Below, in pieces: positions 1-9,540 of a stretch of DNA of 64,000 nucleotides. The position numbers and the translations under genes were made by a program. A model generated the notes under the pieces. It was not told the origin of the DNA. It saw only the letters and a program-made list of their open reading frames with translations, and searched no databases. The number at the start of each line of letters is the position of its first letter. The first letter of the stretch is position 1. The stretch comes from Pseudo-nitzschia pungens. Taxonomy: Eukaryota; Bacillariophyta; Bacillariophyceae; Bacillariales; Bacillariaceae. The stretch spans positions 3,720,001 to 3,784,000 of the forward strand of contig CM074766.1 of assembly GCA_037355855.1 (NCBI GenBank), in the 5' to 3' direction.

Positions 1-2471
1 GCAAGGTCAACTGACAAGTCATCATCAACAAGTTCCCAATCCCGTGCATCCCCATCACCAAAAAAGGGAAGAGAGTTATCCTGCATTGGATCTGCAGCAG
101 GTGCAGTTTCCACAACACAATTGACTGCATCATCCCAATGGTAAGCTTCCATTTCAGTCAAGCACTCAGAAGAGAACCATTGTCTAACACAAGAACCATA
201 CTGAGCTTCCAGAAAAATAGGCAGGAAAGACAACATGGCCATTGCTTCAGCCTTGGTAGTGATGTTGTACAAAGCAAGGATCTCGCCTCGGTATGAACTG
301 GTATCGACAGAAAGAAAAAGAGGCCATGACCAATTGTCACGGGTTCTGATACCCAGAAGCACACTGCGCAGTGTCTTCAAACCCAGCCCTTGGCCCAAGT
401 CAACTGGAAGATCAAGATCAACTACCCCCAGAACAGGAGCAGTTTCATGGCTCTCAATAAATTTGGCTTGGCGGTGCTTAGCCTGGCGGACAGTCTTGAG
501 CTTGGAGGGGGGAAGAGGTCTGTCAGAAGGATTGGTAGCTGTCTCAATAAACTTGTAGAATTTACCATCAGGTAAAGAGGCAATGTCTGAAGGTTTGCAA
601 CGGTTGAACTGGGCTTTGAGGAGCTTAACAGTTTGGGCGCGCTTTGTTGCATCACATAAAACATGAGCAGCCAGAACCGGATTGGGATCAGGAGTTCTGG
701 AGTTGTCAAGGCTGATATTCTTCCTGATAACAGCAATAGGACATGCCTGAAACCTGGGATGAGTCTGAAGCAATTCGTTGTAGTGGTCAAGATCAAAACT
801 CTGCATGTAAGATCCAAGGAGAAAGCCACAGGTGACAATAACTGGGGCCTGTATGTGGTCATATTTCAGGTCCATGTCACGGTCTCTGAGCCTCTGGAGC
901 AATTGTGCTGAAAAGAGTTTCTCCAGGGAAGCACTGTGGCCCACAAAGAAGCGTAGATGAGGAGCAGTTCTACTGCGAAGCCAGAGCTGAGCAACATACA
1001 ATTCCAAGGTCTTCCTGTCAGGAAGTGTCGTCCAGAACTTGGTAACAGGCTTGGCCTTGGGGTGGAGCCTGGCTCTGGAGGGAAAAACATACAACACCAG
1101 GCGCTTGTCAACAGTCCATAGAAGATCCAAAGCTTCCTTGAGAGACTTGAGCAGCTCATCATACAGTTCCCCAGGGCGTTGTGACATCAGCCTTGGAAGG
1201 GACAGAGTGACATAAGAACTATGAGAACACTTGGTGCCAGCAGTGACATCCACTGGAGCTCTAGAATCACTGGAGCAAACCCCTCGGCGTTGGAGGAAAT
1301 GCCCAGCAGAAGAGGACAAGACAGTAGCATCACCACCACCAGGAAGAAAGGACACTGATTTGGAAGTGGAAGCATCATCAACTGCAGTTGGCGCAGGTGT
1401 AGGAGGTCGCTTCTTGAAATGCCAGTGGGAGCCAAGCACCTGGTTAGCTGCCAACCAAACTTTTCCTTCAGTGCTGGGCAAAAGGTTCCCTTCACAGTAC
1501 ATGGTGTCAAAACACTCAGGTGACATCTTGGCCAAACCAATAAGACATCTCCTCAGAGCATGGCCGGAAGGTTGCTTGGTCCAGTCTGCAGAGGCTTGAA
1601 AGCAGAGAGTAGCAAGGGAAACCAGGGACTCCACAGAAGCAGTTCTCCAATCAGGGTTGTCAGGAAAAGCTTGAGCATATGCTGGAGGGATGGCAGACTG
1701 ACAGACATCATGGATGGATTTCTTATCATTCCCATCTTTCTTGCTGAAGAAGTGAGTGGGACTAGGACACCCAGTCCATAGCCGGGATCCTGCTGGAGTT
1801 TTACGAAGAGTTTGGATAGGGGTGGGAATGGAAGCACGACCAGTAAAAGGCCCCTTACCGTAGAAACACCAGAGGAAGGAAGCTGAGTGAGCTTTGTTGG
1901 CAGCAGCCAGGGCTTTCTGGCGCAGGGCATGTCGCTCTGCAGACGGTGTGTCAGAAAGAAATGCAAGAGTAGCTTGTTTCAGACTAGACTTGGAAGGAGA
2001 GACCTTGGAAGGAGGGTGCTTAGAGTCTGAGTGCTCAGAGCCTGGCTGGCCATCCCTAGACGTCTCACTGTTGGACTTTCCACTGTTGGACTTCCCACTG
2101 TTGGACGTCCCACTGTTGGAATTTCCACTGTTGGACGTCCCACTGTTGGACTTCCCACTGTCAGACGTCCCACTGTCGGACTGCCCACTGCCTGAATGCC
2201 CTGTGTCTGAATGCCCAGTGCCTGACTGCTCAGTGCTCATATCAACATCATCTAGTGCACCAGTAGACACAGCAGAAGTGAAGGACATATCATCATCAGA
2301 AGGGAGTGAATCCCTAGCTGTACGGGGAGAGGGAGGGGGAGAGGGAGTAGCCTGAAGAACGGAACCAGCAGGTGGTCGGCGGGAAGGAGTCCCCGTAAAG
2401 GCGCGTTTGTTTGAAGGATTGGTAGCCAAGGGAGGCCTTTTGCGCCTGGAAGCTGGCGGGGGGGGAGGCAT
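1..2471 (-). CDS. Unrecognised long protein, possibly retroelement ORF1/gag-like; C-terminus beyond window
   Basis: I read this frame codon by codon on the minus strand. It has no stop from the ATG at 2471 down to base 1, about 823 codons, and an in-frame TGA at 2550-2552 lies just upstream of the ATG. The N-terminus (about residues 1-80) is Pro/Arg/Ser-rich, starting MPPPPASRRKRP. Residues ~85-140 are a low-complexity run of G-T/K/N-S-N/D-S units. A folded-looking region follows with motifs such as LGSHWHFKKR, VTKFWTTLPDRKTLELYV, LRFFVGHSASLEKLF and YDHIQAPVIVTCGFLLGSYM. From memory this pattern resembles large ORF1-type proteins that accompany retrotransposons in diatoms. That is an impression and not a domain match. 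No reverse transcriptase or protease motif is visible in the part shown. It could also be a lineage-specific host gene. The reading frame is solid; the function is not. Confidence 0.6.
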   Translation of the reverse strand, partial: MPPPPPASRRKRPPLATNPSNKRAFTGTPSRRPPAGSVLQATPSPPPSPRTARDSLPSDDDMSFTSAVSTGALDDVDMSTEQSGTGHSDTGHSGSGQSDSGTSDSGKSNSGTSNSGNSNSGTSNSGKSNSGKSNSETSRDGQPGSEHSDSKHPPSKVSPSKSSLKQATLAFLSDTPSAERHALRQKALAAANKAHSASFLWCFYGKGPFTGRASIPTPIQTLRKTPAGSRLWTGCPSPTHFFSKKDGNDKKSIHDVCQSAIPPAYAQAFPDNPDWRTASVESLVSLATLCFQASADWTKQPSGHALRRCLIGLAKMSPECFDTMYCEGNLLPSTEGKVWLAANQVLGSHWHFKKRPPTPAPTAVDDASTSKSVSFLPGGGDATVLSSSAGHFLQRRGVCSSDSRAPVDVTAGTKCSHSSYVTLSLPRLMSQRPGELYDELLKSLKEALDLLWTVDKRLVLYVFPSRARLHPKAKPVTKFWTTLPDRKTLELYVAQLWLRSRTAPHLRFFVGHSASLEKLFSAQLLQRLRDRDMDLKYDHIQAPVIVTCGFLLGSYMQSFDLDHYNELLQTHPRFQACPIAVIRKNISLDNSRTPDPNPVLAAHVLCDATKRAQTVKLLKAQFNRCKPSDIASLPDGKFYKFIETATNPSDRPLPPSKLKTVRQAKHRQAKFIESHETAPVLGVVDLDLPVDLGQGLGLKTLRSVLLGIRTRDNWSWPLFLSVDTSSYRGEILALYNITTKAEAMAMLSFLPIFLEAQYGSCVRQWFSSECLTEMEAYHWDDAVNCVVETAPAADPMQDNSLPFFGDGDARDWELVDDDLSVDL

Positions 2472-2759
2472 GGTGGGCACTGCTCTGGGATGTGCAAGTG
2501 CCAGGTGATGACAAAGGCCGGGGCAGGAGAAGCACCGGGTGAGGGCAAATCAACAAACTGAAAAGCACCAGTTGAGTGATAGGTTGTATGCTGGGAAACA
2601 GGATACAGCAGCAACAACAGGTCCAATGTTGGTCTGAACAAGGAAAAATTCCAGGGGAACCAAAAGAAAAGGCTGGAGCACTACCAGAAGAGTCACGCTC
2701 GAAACCCACAGAGGTGCTCTGGAGTTACAGAATTTAGAAACTCCAGTAGACCACTGCAA

Positions 2760-3620
2760 ATCGTGAAATTTTTGCTAAAAAACGAGCAAAATTTGTCTCA
2801 CACTTGGAGCACAAAAACTCTGCGCGCGAAGAACTCTGCAAATCGTGTAGGCTTGGCTTGTACTACTCGTAAAATTGTGCAAATTTGAACAATTTGACAA
2901 CTACTGCAAATCGTGTAGGCTCGGAGCGCTGCGTGGAACTCTGCAAATCGTACTTGTGTAGGCTTGAAAAATTTCGAGTCAGATATGATTCGAATTGAAA
3001 TACAGCAGCCCACTGGCTTGAAATTTCGAATCAGATATGATTCGAATTGAGATATAGCAGCCCCCAGGGAAGTTAGTAGCTTGAAAACAGGGGCTTTAGT
3101 AGGAACACTTAGGGACCGGGGGATATCTATGGCAGGGCACACTTAAAAGGCTCAGGAGGGAACTTGAAGTTCAAACTCGCAAGTACTTATAAGTGGAAAC
3201 AGTATCCAGGGGCAATTGGCTTGAAAACAGGGACCTTGAGCGAGACACTTAGGGACCAGGGAAGCTGCTTGCTTGAAAACAGGGGCTTTAGTAGAAACAC
3301 CTAGGGACCAGGGGGAGGCTTGTGTCTTGAAAACAGTGTCGAACTTGAAGTTCAAGTTGGGGTTGCTTAATAGCGAAAACACTTAGGGATCAGGGAACTC
3401 GCGAACACTTAGGGACCAGGGAAATTGTAGTCTTGAAAACAAGGGGCTGTAGTAGCTGTAGTCTTGGAAACAAGAGTGCAATAAGTAGGAGGTACTTAGG
3501 GATCGGTTGGTCTTGGCTTGAAAACAGGTGTAGTAGGGGGAGCCTTAAGCGAAAACACTTAGGGACTGGGGGGCTTGGCTAGGAAACAGGGTAGCTCTTA
3601 AGTGATTGACACTAGTAAGA
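2760..3620. repeat. Irregular short-motif repeat field upstream of the 2471 gene
   Basis: Two motifs recur at irregular spacing. One is ACTCTGCAAATCGTGTAGGC-like (several copies, 2814-2960). The other is a pair: CTTGAAAACAGGGGCTTTAG followed 20-60 bases later by ACACTTAGGGACCAGGG (about eight copies, 3070-3570). Units vary in length, so this is not a clean tandem array. It lies 5' of the minus-strand gene at 1-2471 and could be its leader or the untranslated region of a retroelement. No credible ORF is present. Confidence 0.6.
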
Positions 3621-4313
3621 GCAGGGGGCAATTGGCTTGAAAATAAAGGGGAACTGGAAGATATGCTTGCGCGAACTTGCAGATACTTAGGGATCAGCGA
3701 GTAGGAACCTTCTAGAAGGGGGGTGTATATGTGTTCGATCTTGAAGAATGTAGAACGTTAAGTAGGTTCGACCTTGAAGAATGTAGAACGTTAAGTGGGT
3801 ATCACTTATGGGGCTTGGAAGACTGTATAGCGTTAAATAAAAATATGGCTTGAAAACAGATCAAAAAACAAACCGAGCTCGGAGACAAAGCGGAACTGAA
3901 GCAGAGCTGCTGTAGAATTAGTACTGCAATTGCTGTAGAAAATTATGTGTTGTTTTCGCTTGCCGAAGCCTGTTGCTGCCGATCGACCGACACGGAAACA
4001 AGCAACCAAAGCAACCAAAGGGAGCAAGGAGCAGCCAAACAAACAGCAGAATCAGATAGGGGAGATCTCTGTTAATAGGTGTAGTGCTTGGTTTTGTTGT
4101 AGGAGCTTTAGAAGTGAGTGAGATATCAAAGGGGAAAGTTGTGTAGAAATCTACGTGTTTTAAGTACTGGAACATCGGAACGTCGGACAAAATCGCGCGT
4201 CGCAAAATTGTATTTATCCGTAGTAAAAGGAATCTTGTTTTGATTGGTTCGTTATAGCATTTGACGTGACATGCTATTAAGTTTTTGTACTGTAGTTTTT
4301 GAGTTGTCAAAGA
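3621..4313. other. Non-coding interval with a small duplication
   Basis: No gene is supported here. At about 3735-3795 a ~46-bp stretch containing TTGAAGAATGTAGAACGTTA is duplicated in tandem. The remainder is unique AT-rich sequence up to the end of the next gene. Confidence 0.5.
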
Positions 4314-5285
4314 TTAGTCTTTCTGAGTAAGACAATCCTCCTGAGTAAGAGAATCCTCCTGAGTAAGACAATCCTCCTGAGTAAGAGAATCCTCCTGAGT
4401 AAGAGAATGCTCGTGAGTACTAGAATCCTGCTGAGTACTAGAATCCTGCTGAGTACCAGAATCCTCCTTGATAGCAGAATCCTCCTTAATACCAGAATCC
4501 TCCTTAATACCAGAATCATCCTGAGTAAGGCAATCGATGTAGGCCGAGTCTGGCGGGAAACCAAGTGTTCTTATTGCGTAGTAGCTGTATTGACCATTTT
4601 TGTGTCTGGTGTAGATGTCTTTCAAATTCTGACGCTTGAATTCTTGATACTTCGAAAGTTCAGACTTTTCGGGAATGTGATAGTTAGTTGCAATAGCATT
4701 GCTGACGTCTTCATCAAGGAAAATGTGATCGAGAGGCATGCCTTCGTCCAAATTAGGAGGATAGACACAATGTTCATGCTCGAAGTTATCAAAGATTGCA
4801 GAGGCACTCTTGTTGTCCTCGCGACAATACATCTCGACAAGGAGATCACGAAACTCTCGCTTTGTCTCGAAGTCAATCACAGGGTAGGTCACGTCGTTTG
4901 GATAGGCAACAAAAGCCAAGCGTCCAAGTGAATTTCTTGGGTTGATTGGAATTGGCAAATCCTCGTCATGGCTCTTTCGAAGGCGAATTGGAACTTGGCA
5001 TTTCATATCAAAATACTTTTCTCCAAGTTTAGGGTATTTCTGGAGATCGTAGTTTTGCAATGCCGTTAGAATGGGCTTCGAATAACCTCCATAGCCGTTG
5101 GCGTGCAAGACTACGCCAATAAGAAAGCGACCATCATCGCCGCCCTGAAAAACTCGGATGAAATTTTTACTCTTCTGGTAAGATTTTCCAATGGGAGAGC
5201 GCTTCACTTTGAATTTTCTCTTCGGGGGAGTACCACTTGGGGACTTGGAATTGTTTTTTTCGGAGTTATCAGTTACTGGAGCCAT
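4314..5285 (-). CDS. Unknown protein with C-terminal hexapeptide repeats (323 aa)
   Basis: This is an intact ORF with ATG at 5285 and a stop at the 4314 end. The first ~35 residues are Ser/Lys/Pro-rich and basic. Residues ~40-250 look globular (motifs FQGGDDGRFLIGVVLHANGY, IPINPRNSLGRLAFVAYP, YYAIRTLGFPPDSAY). I do not recognise the family. The last ~70 residues are about eleven copies of an acidic hexapeptide of the type S-L-T-Q-E-D, with variants S-G-I-K-E-D and S-S-T-Q-Q-D, encoded by an 18-bp tandem repeat. The gene stands alone between repeat-rich intervals. The globular part and strong coding bias argue for a real host gene, probably lineage-specific. The repeat tail may be length-variable between alleles. 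Confidence 0.65.
   Translation of the reverse strand: MAPVTDNSEKNNSKSPSGTPPKRKFKVKRSPIGKSYQKSKNFIRVFQGGDDGRFLIGVVLHANGYGGYSKPILTALQNYDLQKYPKLGEKYFDMKCQVPIRLRKSHDEDLPIPINPRNSLGRLAFVAYPNDVTYPVIDFETKREFRDLLVEMYCREDNKSASAIFDNFEHEHCVYPPNLDEGMPLDHIFLDEDVSNAIATNYHIPEKSELSKYQEFKRQNLKDIYTRHKNGQYSYYAIRTLGFPPDSAYIDCLTQDDSGIKEDSGIKEDSAIKEDSGTQQDSSTQQDSSTHEHSLTQEDSLTQEDCLTQEDSLTQEDCLTQKD
4317..4530 (-). repeat. 18-bp coding tandem repeat (about 11 units)
   Basis: Units of the form GAGTAAGACAATCCTCCT (plus strand) repeat in phase with the reading frame and encode the acidic hexapeptide tail of the 4314-5285 protein. The unit length is a multiple of three, so copy-number change keeps the frame. Confidence 0.85.
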
Positions 5286-6128
5286 TGTGCGTGAATTATA
5301 CGGAAATCAGAGTAATTTTCTGGAAATTTATGTTCACGCCAAAAAAAAAGCAAAACAATTTGGAGCCAACACGCGCTAATGTACTGAAATATCGTAAAGC
5401 ATTACGATAGCATTTGCAAAACATGACACGAAGATTCTGTAGAATACGAAAATTGATGCTCAAATTGAAGGGTTCGGAATATGTATCCAATCAAATTTAT
5501 TACATAATGATCGAATGTCATCGTTTGCGCTAAGTTAACCAATGAAACGAAACACATTAAGGTATTGCTATGGTTGAGAAAAGAGCTTAGCATATCGTAG
5601 TAGAAACGCGTTTAAAAAGTACAGAGTTGACAAGTGTTCGTGTACGAATAGAAATAGGGTAAAGTAGATGTCATCATCGTGTTCGTAGTAATTAGTACCT
5701 CCAGATGTAGAAAAGGTGAAACAAAAGGTTGAGGAATTGGGTGACGTAGATGACATCATGGTGTTCGTGTACAAATTGAAATAGGGTAAAGTAGATGTCA
5801 TCATCGTGTTCGTAGTAATTAGTACCTCGAGATGTAGAAAAGGTGGAACAAAAGATTGAGGAATTTGTTGACGTAGATGACATCATGGTGTTGATAGGAA
5901 TTAGTATCTCGAGACGTAATTACCGTAGACAACGTCGAAACAAAAGATTGAGGTGTTCTCAAAGGAATAAGAAAGGTTGGTATCAGTTTGTACGTTGTAA
6001 AAAAAAACAGTCAGTGCTGGTATGTAATTATTAATTAATAATAATGAGAAGAGTTGTCATCTCGGGTGATATTTATTAATTTGTTGGAAAACTTGAAAGA
6101 ATTAGTGTTTTTGTGCTTAATGTATGAT
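5286..6128. repeat. Intergenic; ~127-bp tandem duplication at 5640-5935
   Basis: The motif AAATAGGGTAAAGTAGATGT occurs near 5652 and again near 5779. The flanking ~127 bases are repeated with few differences, followed by a third, degraded partial copy to ~5935. No gene is supported; the short ORFs here are by-products of the repeat. Confidence 0.7.
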
Positions 6129-6707
6129 TTAATGTTTCTCTGTTACTCCTCGTTTACTGGATCTAAACAACAAACTTGTCTTTGACATCTTTTTAAGTTC
6201 TTCTTTCAGGTTCTCATAGTCAGAACAGTTCCATGACATCATATCGTAGAATTTTGCGATAAGTTCAGGAACTCCTATATAGTTGGAAAAGGTTCCACTC
6301 AAAGTCTTTTTATATCCATTCCCCGACAAGGAAAAGAAGAAATAGATTAAGCACAACATGTGGTACTTGTACTCTGTTCCATCTTTGTGCAATCCAAAAG
6401 ATTCCCAAGCATCTTGTGCTAATTGAATGATACAAGACAGTGCTGTTTCTTGTTTATCCGCATTATAGGGATTGCCATTCTTGTTGTGTACAGTCCAGAA
6501 TAGAAGAATTCTGACGCTGTTATTTGTGGCTCCTGATCCGGCATGCATCAGCCCTCCATTTAATTTGACAAAAGACATAGTTGGGGCTTCAATGAGTCTA
6601 GTTTTCTTGTAGTCGAAGACATCATTCGTTCTCTCATTTGATTTTGAAATGTTGTTTCTCCCCCCAGTATTATGGATAATTCTGAACAAAGGACCATTAT
6701 CGTTCAT
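6129..6707 (-). CDS. Distal half of the split 2OG-Fe(II) oxygenase-like gene
   Basis: ATG at 6707, 192 residues. The ATG lies inside the last codons of the upstream ORF, so the two frames overlap over 6697-6707. Residues ~50-72 read GGLMHAGSGATNNSVRILLF. The H55...R66 spacing fits the distal metal His and 2-oxoglutarate-binding Arg of the oxygenase fold whose H-x-D pair lies at the end of the upstream ORF. This complementarity is the main reason for treating both ORFs as one gene. Upstream of its ATG this frame is open only to a TAA at about 6727. It could be translated by frameshifting or reinitiation, or the pair may be a young pseudogene or a sequencing indel. Confidence 0.6.
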   Translation of the reverse strand: MNDNGPLFRIIHNTGGRNNISKSNERTNDVFDYKKTRLIEAPTMSFVKLNGGLMHAGSGATNNSVRILLFWTVHNKNGNPYNADKQETALSCIIQLAQDAWESFGLHKDGTEYKYHMLCLIYFFFSLSGNGYKKTLSGTFSNYIGVPELIAKFYDMMSWNCSDYENLKEELKKMSKTSLLFRSSKRGVTEKH

Positions 6708-8169
6708 CGAAATTATCGACGGGATGTTTTAGTGTCTTCAAATAGTTGAAAAACGTTTCAGGAGGTTGAATCCACGAAAATTCTCGACGCGACAACATAC
6801 CTTGTTGAATTAAAGTGATTATCTGAGTGTAGGACAAGCAATCAACTTTCACTGGTGTATTCGGATCTGATTTTGAAGTGAGACCAGCATTTGATTCTAA
6901 ATTGGCATTATTTGAATTCTGGTCAGCGTTGCTATCTCTAGTAGAATCTTTGTTGTTCAAGTCGGGGTTTGGGCTGTAGGGATACTCAATGATGGGCTGA
7001 TATACCATAGTTGTTGCATGGCCAGGAGAGAGAATCATAGCAAATTGTTTTTGATTGCCGTCTAGAATGTCAAGATGAACAGTTTGGGGGCATTCATCAG
7101 ATGTAATAATGAGGCTTGGCGTTGCAAAATCCCAAGTATGACCATCAGTTTTCGAAATGCACAATTCATTTGTTACTGATTTCATGAAACTTAGTAGTTT
7201 ATGCGTGTCATTGATTGTCATTGACGTCCCACGTATGACGCTTTTCCAAAAACGGTTTGTGCGAAGCATTTTTTTGTCGAAGTGTAGCTTGATTTCATAT
7301 CGGTAACTTTGAATAGGGGTGGCTTGTGCGTTTTTAGTCATTGCATTTCGTTCAATTGCTAGTTTGAGCGTTTCCCAATTGCGTACCACTATCGATTGAA
7401 GTTTTTCAACAATTGATAATATTGGTGTGAACACAGGATCGTAAGTTTTTGGGACAAAGAAAACACACTCTTCCATCTCGAAACGATTCTTTCGACTCAT
7501 GTTCAACTTCATAAATGGATATTCTGGTACATCTTCAAATGATGTGTTTGTGAATGTAGTTAACTGGCTTTCTGGCCTGTTTGAGAACTTTTCTTCCACT
7601 AACACTGATCCGTTGTGAGCATTGATTCTAAATATCGGCAATGGCTTTTGATGAGATTTGTCAAATTCTTTTTCGCAATCGATCATAAATTTGCACCTTT
7701 TCATGTGAGTTCCGATCTTGTTGTAACACAACCTAGTACCACATGGGCACAACAAAGCTGCTTGGTTCACATTGATTTTCAAATGCAGTAGTTTGCTTTG
7801 ATCAGAATATTCTGGTACTTCGGAGCTATTCGCTTTTTGTGCTGCAACAGAGCACATCTTCGCATGGTCACCCGCCTTCTTTGTGTTGTTGAAAACTTTC
7901 TTGCATGGACAAGAATATCTCATGAATCGAGGAGATGGAACAACATATGGAAAATAGCTTTTTTTACCGGAGGAGAGAAAACCAGTATGAACATGAAAGT
8001 ACCCGACTCTACCAAACATCATGTCAAGCACTTTGTCTTTGGACAATTTGTCGAAATGAATATTGTACACTGTGCTGCCCTTGTCTCTTGATGGTCTTGA
8101 TTGTCTAAACTTTTTTGGTGGCGGTTCATCGTCATCTTTGGTGACAATTTCTTCAGAGGTGCGATCCAT
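6697..8169 (-). CDS. Zinc-cluster protein, N-terminal part of a 2OG-Fe(II) oxygenase-like gene split by frameshift
   Basis: ATG at 8169, TAA at 6697-6699, 490 residues. Residues ~87-106 (CPC...H...C) and ~141-159 (CPC...C...H...C) are two Cys/His clusters that look like zinc-binding fingers. Near residue 360 the segment TVHLDILDGNQKQFAMILS contains an H-x-D pair (H365, D367) placed as in the first metal motif of the double-stranded beta-helix of 2-oxoglutarate/Fe(II) oxygenases. The matching distal His and Arg are missing from this frame. They appear in the next ORF (6129-6707), which overlaps this one by 11 bases in a different frame. A polar Asn/Ser-rich insert (residues ~400-435) lies between the two halves. 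I infer one ancestral gene of ~680 codons with a single indel or a recoding site. The oxygenase assignment is a motif-level guess; the coding status is firm. Confidence 0.6.
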   Translation of the reverse strand: MDRTSEEIVTKDDDEPPPKKFRQSRPSRDKGSTVYNIHFDKLSKDKVLDMMFGRVGYFHVHTGFLSSGKKSYFPYVVPSPRFMRYSCPCKKVFNNTKKAGDHAKMCSVAAQKANSSEVPEYSDQSKLLHLKINVNQAALLCPCGTRLCYNKIGTHMKRCKFMIDCEKEFDKSHQKPLPIFRINAHNGSVLVEEKFSNRPESQLTTFTNTSFEDVPEYPFMKLNMSRKNRFEMEECVFFVPKTYDPVFTPILSIVEKLQSIVVRNWETLKLAIERNAMTKNAQATPIQSYRYEIKLHFDKKMLRTNRFWKSVIRGTSMTINDTHKLLSFMKSVTNELCISKTDGHTWDFATPSLIITSDECPQTVHLDILDGNQKQFAMILSPGHATTMVYQPIIEYPYSPNPDLNNKDSTRDSNADQNSNNANLESNAGLTSKSDPNTPVKVDCLSYTQIITLIQQGMLSRREFSWIQPPETFFNYLKTLKHPVDNFDER

Positions 8170-8658
8170 GATCGTTTATAGGATTGTGGAGATGAATCGC
8201 AAGAAGAACTATTCGATTCATTTACAGTCTTCATCGGAAAGGAAAAGGCATTGTCTCAATTGTTATGAGTGAGGTTGAAAAAAAAGACTCTCATCGAAAA
8301 CTTTCTTCTCAGAAACAGCAAACAACTCAAAGAAAAATCTCTAAAAAACGAGAAACTTTTTATTACTGTGCGAGCCACTGATATGCGCGCATAGCGACGA
8401 CGAGAAAAAAATATTAATTTTCAGTGGTTAACGTGCAGAGATTGAAGAATCATTACACATGCACAATAATTGATTGAATACAAAATAATAAGAGATTAAA
8501 TAATAATGTTTATGAAACTACTATCAACCATCATGACCTTCGTGTCAAGGTTCGCTTCTACTGATTCCATAATGTCGTATTAAGCGGAATGTTCTTTGTA
8601 ATAATTATTAAACTTCACTGAAAAAATCAATACATATACCTACTTTACGGTATTTCAA
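8170..8658. other. AT-rich intergenic interval, no gene seen
   Basis: This is the upstream flank of the minus-strand gene starting at 8169 and the downstream flank of the gene ending at 8659. It probably contains the former's promoter and the latter's terminator. I see no ORF, repeat or recognisable element. Confidence 0.5.
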
Positions 8659-9243
8659 TCATTTCTTCTTTTTCTTGGAAACAAAATCATCAAGAGAAGG
8701 AACTCGATCATGTCCCATAACAGCTCCATCAAGCTCTTCCACACTGGACACGATTTCATAATGACGAAAGTTACAATAGACATCAGTGACCACTTTCATC
8801 AAAGCATCCCTATCACAAGCACTTGACACAGTTAGGCGTAGCGGAGTCTCGCGAATCAGACAAAAATCTTCTCCTTTGGAATCAGGATATGCACTAATGT
8901 GATTCATCATGATTCCAATGTAAGAGCACTTTGGAAGATGCTTCGAATTTTTGCTCTTATATTCGCACATGTGTTGATACTTCAAACTATGATCTCCAAC
9001 ATGGTAGAGACAATACCTGTATGGATCATCATGATATGACTTAAAACAATGTGCTGGATCTCCTGGTCAACGAGGCCCCTTCTGCGCCAGAGAGGATAAC
9101 CTTTTTTCCGTCGTTGAGAACCCAACGCTTCATCAGATGTAAGTGACAGAGATTGTAGAAATTCAGCTGCATAAACATCAAACTCGTCGATTTCGGGAAG
9201 ATTATACCACCGGGGACCCTTGGGATGCTTACTGGCATAGTCA
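8659..9243 (-). pseudogene. 3' part of a gene split by transposon E1 (unknown protein)
   Basis: Coding starts at the E1 insertion edge (9243) with DYASKHPKGPRWYNLPEIDE and continues to a stop at the 8659 end (C-terminus ...SLDDFVSKKKKK). Near 9070 the frame shifts. The upstream frame (to ~LVDQE) ends soon after, while the frame that continues reads DPAHCFKSYHDDPYRYCLYH and then KYQHMCEYKSKN. Both sides look like genuine protein, so at least one indel has occurred. Removing E1 and one copy of its 2-bp duplication joins this piece in frame to 20751-21021 (...GRYLRLS then DYASK...). The function is unknown; the Cys/His-rich middle may bind metal. Confidence 0.65.
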
Positions 9244-9267
9244 CGTCCGAAAACTGGTTCGCGACCC

Positions 9268-9540
9268 ATCGCGACCAATCGCGACCGGATCGCGACCCAA
9301 TCGCGACTTGTCTCAGAAAAATGCGACCCCAATTTTTTATTTCACAACCTTTTTTCCATTATTCTCAACCTTGTTTCTCCTTTTTCTCCACCCCCGCAAC
9401 GTTCCCAGGAAAATGTTCTGATCTAGACCCTGGTATTCAGTCCCTCGTCACCCTTTCATTCCATTTTACACATTTGACACATTTGACTCAACATAACAAA
9501 TAATTTTTAATCAGATTAACTTCAATCACACGAAAGTGAC
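9268..9540 (+). repeat. A-end subterminal arm of E1
   Basis: Just inside the TIR, four tandem ATCGCGACC-type motifs are followed by an AT-rich stretch (TTTTTTATTTCACAACC...) and ATTTGACACATTTGACTCAA. The same arm occurs at 11523-11805, 32700-32948 (inverted), 44298-44530 and 57838-58130. Tandem subterminal motifs of this kind are transposase-binding sites in plant CACTA elements; here that role is inferred. Confidence 0.7.
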
